From: Acidobacteriota bacterium
GTDB taxonomy: Bacteria; Acidobacteriota; Terriglobia; Terriglobales; Acidobacteriaceae
Assembly: GCA_021798655.1 (NCBI GenBank)
Contig: JAJZFE010000435.1
Coordinates: forward strand, 1-6,264
Length of the DNA: 6,264 bases
Reading direction: 5' to 3'
Part shown: one piece after another, positions 5,089-6,264 of the stretch
Layout: every line of letters begins with the position of its first letter
How positions within the stretch are numbered: the stretch's first letter is position 1
Program-made: the position numbers and the translations under genes
The notes under the pieces: model-generated
The model's database searches: none
Seen by the model: the letters and a program-made list of their open reading frames with translations, nothing else
Told to the model about the DNA's origin: nothing

Positions 5089-6264
5089 TTAGAGCGCCTC
5101 CTGGACAACCACTTCAGCTTCGGCACCGCCAGGACGAATCTTCGTCCCCGGCAGCATCATTCGAATCTCGGACATCGGAATCATCGGAGCGATACGCGCA
5201 AACAGCAGGAACAGCGTCGTAAACAGCCCCCACGTCCCGATGAACAGCATGTAGTCCCACTTCGTCGCGCGGTACGTGCCCCAGCTCGACGGCAGGTAGT
5301 CGCGGTACAGCGTCGTCACCACGATCACAAACCGCTCAAACCACATCCCGATGTTCACCACGAACGACAGGAAGAACAGGTACCCGACGTTCACCCGCAG
5401 CTTGCGGAACCACAGCGTCGTCAGCGGAATCGCAATGTTGGTCAGGATGAGCATCCAGTACGCCCAGCCCATCGGCCCGAACATGCGGTTCCACATCATG
5501 AAGAACTCCCAGTGGCTGGCCGAGTACCAGCTCATGAAGACCTCCATGCCATAGCCGTACGCCACAATCGAGCCCGTCGCCAGCATCACCTTGGCCATGT
5601 TGTCCAGGTGGCGCAGCGTGACCAGGTCTTCCAGGTGGTAGAACTTGCGGATCGGAATCGCCAGCGTCAGCACCATCGCGAAGCCCGAGTACACGGCGCC
5701 GGCCACGAAGTAAGGCGGAAAAATCGTCGTGTGCCAGCCGGCCATCGCGGCCACCGCGAAGTCGAAGCTGATGGTCGTGTGCACCGAGAGCACCAGCGGT
5801 GTCGAGAGGCCCGCCAGCAGCAGGCTCGCCGACTCATACCGAATCCAGTGCCGCGTCGAACCGCGCCAGCCCAGGCTCAGGATGCCGTAGAAGTACTTCG
5901 CCAGCGGCAGCTTCGCACGATCGCGCAGCGTCCCGAAGTCGGGAATCATGCCGATGTACCAGAACACCACCGAAATCGTCGCGTACGTCGAGACCGCGAA
6001 CACATCCCACGCCAGCGGCGAGCGGAACTGCGGCCACACGTTCATCGTGTTCGGGTACGGCAGCAGCCAGTAGCCCAGCCACGGACGCCCGATGTGCAGC
6101 ACCGGGAACATGCCCGCGCACACCACCGCGAAGATCGTCATCGCCTCCGCAAACCGGTTGATCGAGTTGCGCCACGTCTGCTTGAACAGCAGCAGAATCG
6201 CCGAGATCAGCGTGCCCGCGTGGCCGATGCCGATCCACCACACGAAGTTGATGATCGCAAAGCC
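5089..6264 (-). CDS. actC: Alternative Complex III subunit ActC (NrfD/PsrC-type quinol oxidoreductase membrane subunit), 5' end missing
   Basis: Integral membrane subunit of Alternative Complex III; the NrfD/PsrC family carries the quinol-oxidising site at the periplasmic side of the membrane. The frame is open to the right edge: 391 residues are visible, and the codons before the GTG at 6243 read GFAIINF in frame, so that GTG is an internal valine and not a start. The protein begins upstream of the window; roughly the first 50-100 residues are missing if the full protein has the usual family length of about 450-490. Seen in the fragment (numbered from 6264): the [15 protein letters not shown] helix at 9-23 with a His typical of the family, HIGRPW at 57-62, and about eight or nine hydrophobic segments (near 4-26, 41-57, 86-108, 145-165, 178-202, 226-246, 264-285, 294-318, 336-356). 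It ends in a short hydrophilic tail. Its TAA directly abuts the actD ATG. The identification is strong from both sequence character and the actD-E-F context. Confidence 0.95.
   Translation of the reverse strand, partial: GFAIINFVWWIGIGHAGTLISAILLLFKQTWRNSINRFAEAMTIFAVVCAGMFPVLHIGRPWLGYWLLPYPNTMNVWPQFRSPLAWDVFAVSTYATISVVFWYIGMIPDFGTLRDRAKLPLAKYFYGILSLGWRGSTRHWIRYESASLLLAGLSTPLVLSVHTTISFDFAVAAMAGWHTTIFPPYFVAGAVYSGFAMVLTLAIPIRKFYHLEDLVTLRHLDNMAKVMLATGSIVAYGYGMEVFMSWYSASHWEFFMMWNRMFGPMGWAYWMLILTNIAIPLTTLWFRKLRVNVGYLFFLSFVVNIGMWFERFVIVVTTLYRDYLPSSWGTYRATKWDYMLFIGTWGLFTTLFLLFARIAPMIPMSEIRMMLPGTKIRPGGAEAEVVVQEAL

Overview
The window is a slice of one co-oriented respiratory gene cluster. Every real gene is on the minus strand, so transcription runs from high to low coordinates. 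The order in transcription is: actC (cut at the right edge), actD, actE, actF, an unnamed single-span membrane protein, a SCO1/SenC copper chaperone, and coxB (cytochrome c oxidase subunit II, cut at the left edge). The first four are the C, D, E and F subunits of Alternative Complex III (ACIII), a quinol:electron-acceptor oxidoreductase that replaces cytochrome bc1 in many bacteria. ActA (pentaheme cytochrome) and ActB (iron-sulfur/molybdopterin-like subunit) would be expected just beyond position 6264, and oxidase subunits I and III beyond position 1.

Organism: ACIII linked directly to sco and cox genes, the high GC content, and the character of the proteins suggest an Acidobacteriota member, plausibly class Terriglobia (Granulicella/Edaphobacter/Terriglobus-like). 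This is an inference from gene order and recalled protein similarity; no phylogenetic marker is present.

Layout: 6264-5089 actC; 5088-4546 actD, whose ATG follows the actC stop directly; 4545-3784 actE, whose ATG follows the actD stop directly, with a 7-bp tandem repeat over its first codons; a 60-nt gap; 3723-2380 actF; 2390-1722 a 222-residue protein overlapping the actF end by 11 nt; about 71 nt (20 nt if an upstream ATG is used); 1650-691 sco; 15 nt; 675-1 coxB. No stretch over 100 bases lacks a gene. No terminator or convincing promoter was seen between genes, so this looks like one transcription unit.

How they work together: quinol is oxidised at the membrane by the ACIII complex (ActC and ActF are the large integral-membrane subunits, ActE is a monoheme lipoprotein cytochrome, ActD is a small two-span subunit). 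Electrons pass to the CuA centre of the oxidase, whose subunit II is coxB. The SCO protein would deliver copper to that CuA site. ACIII-oxidase supercomplexes are known from Flavobacterium, and this gene order fits such a physical unit.

This is mostly a known system. The parts most worth a second look are the unnamed protein in the place where actG sits in other operons, the repeat at the actD/actE junction, the start site and double membrane anchoring of SCO, and the Gln-type CuA loop.
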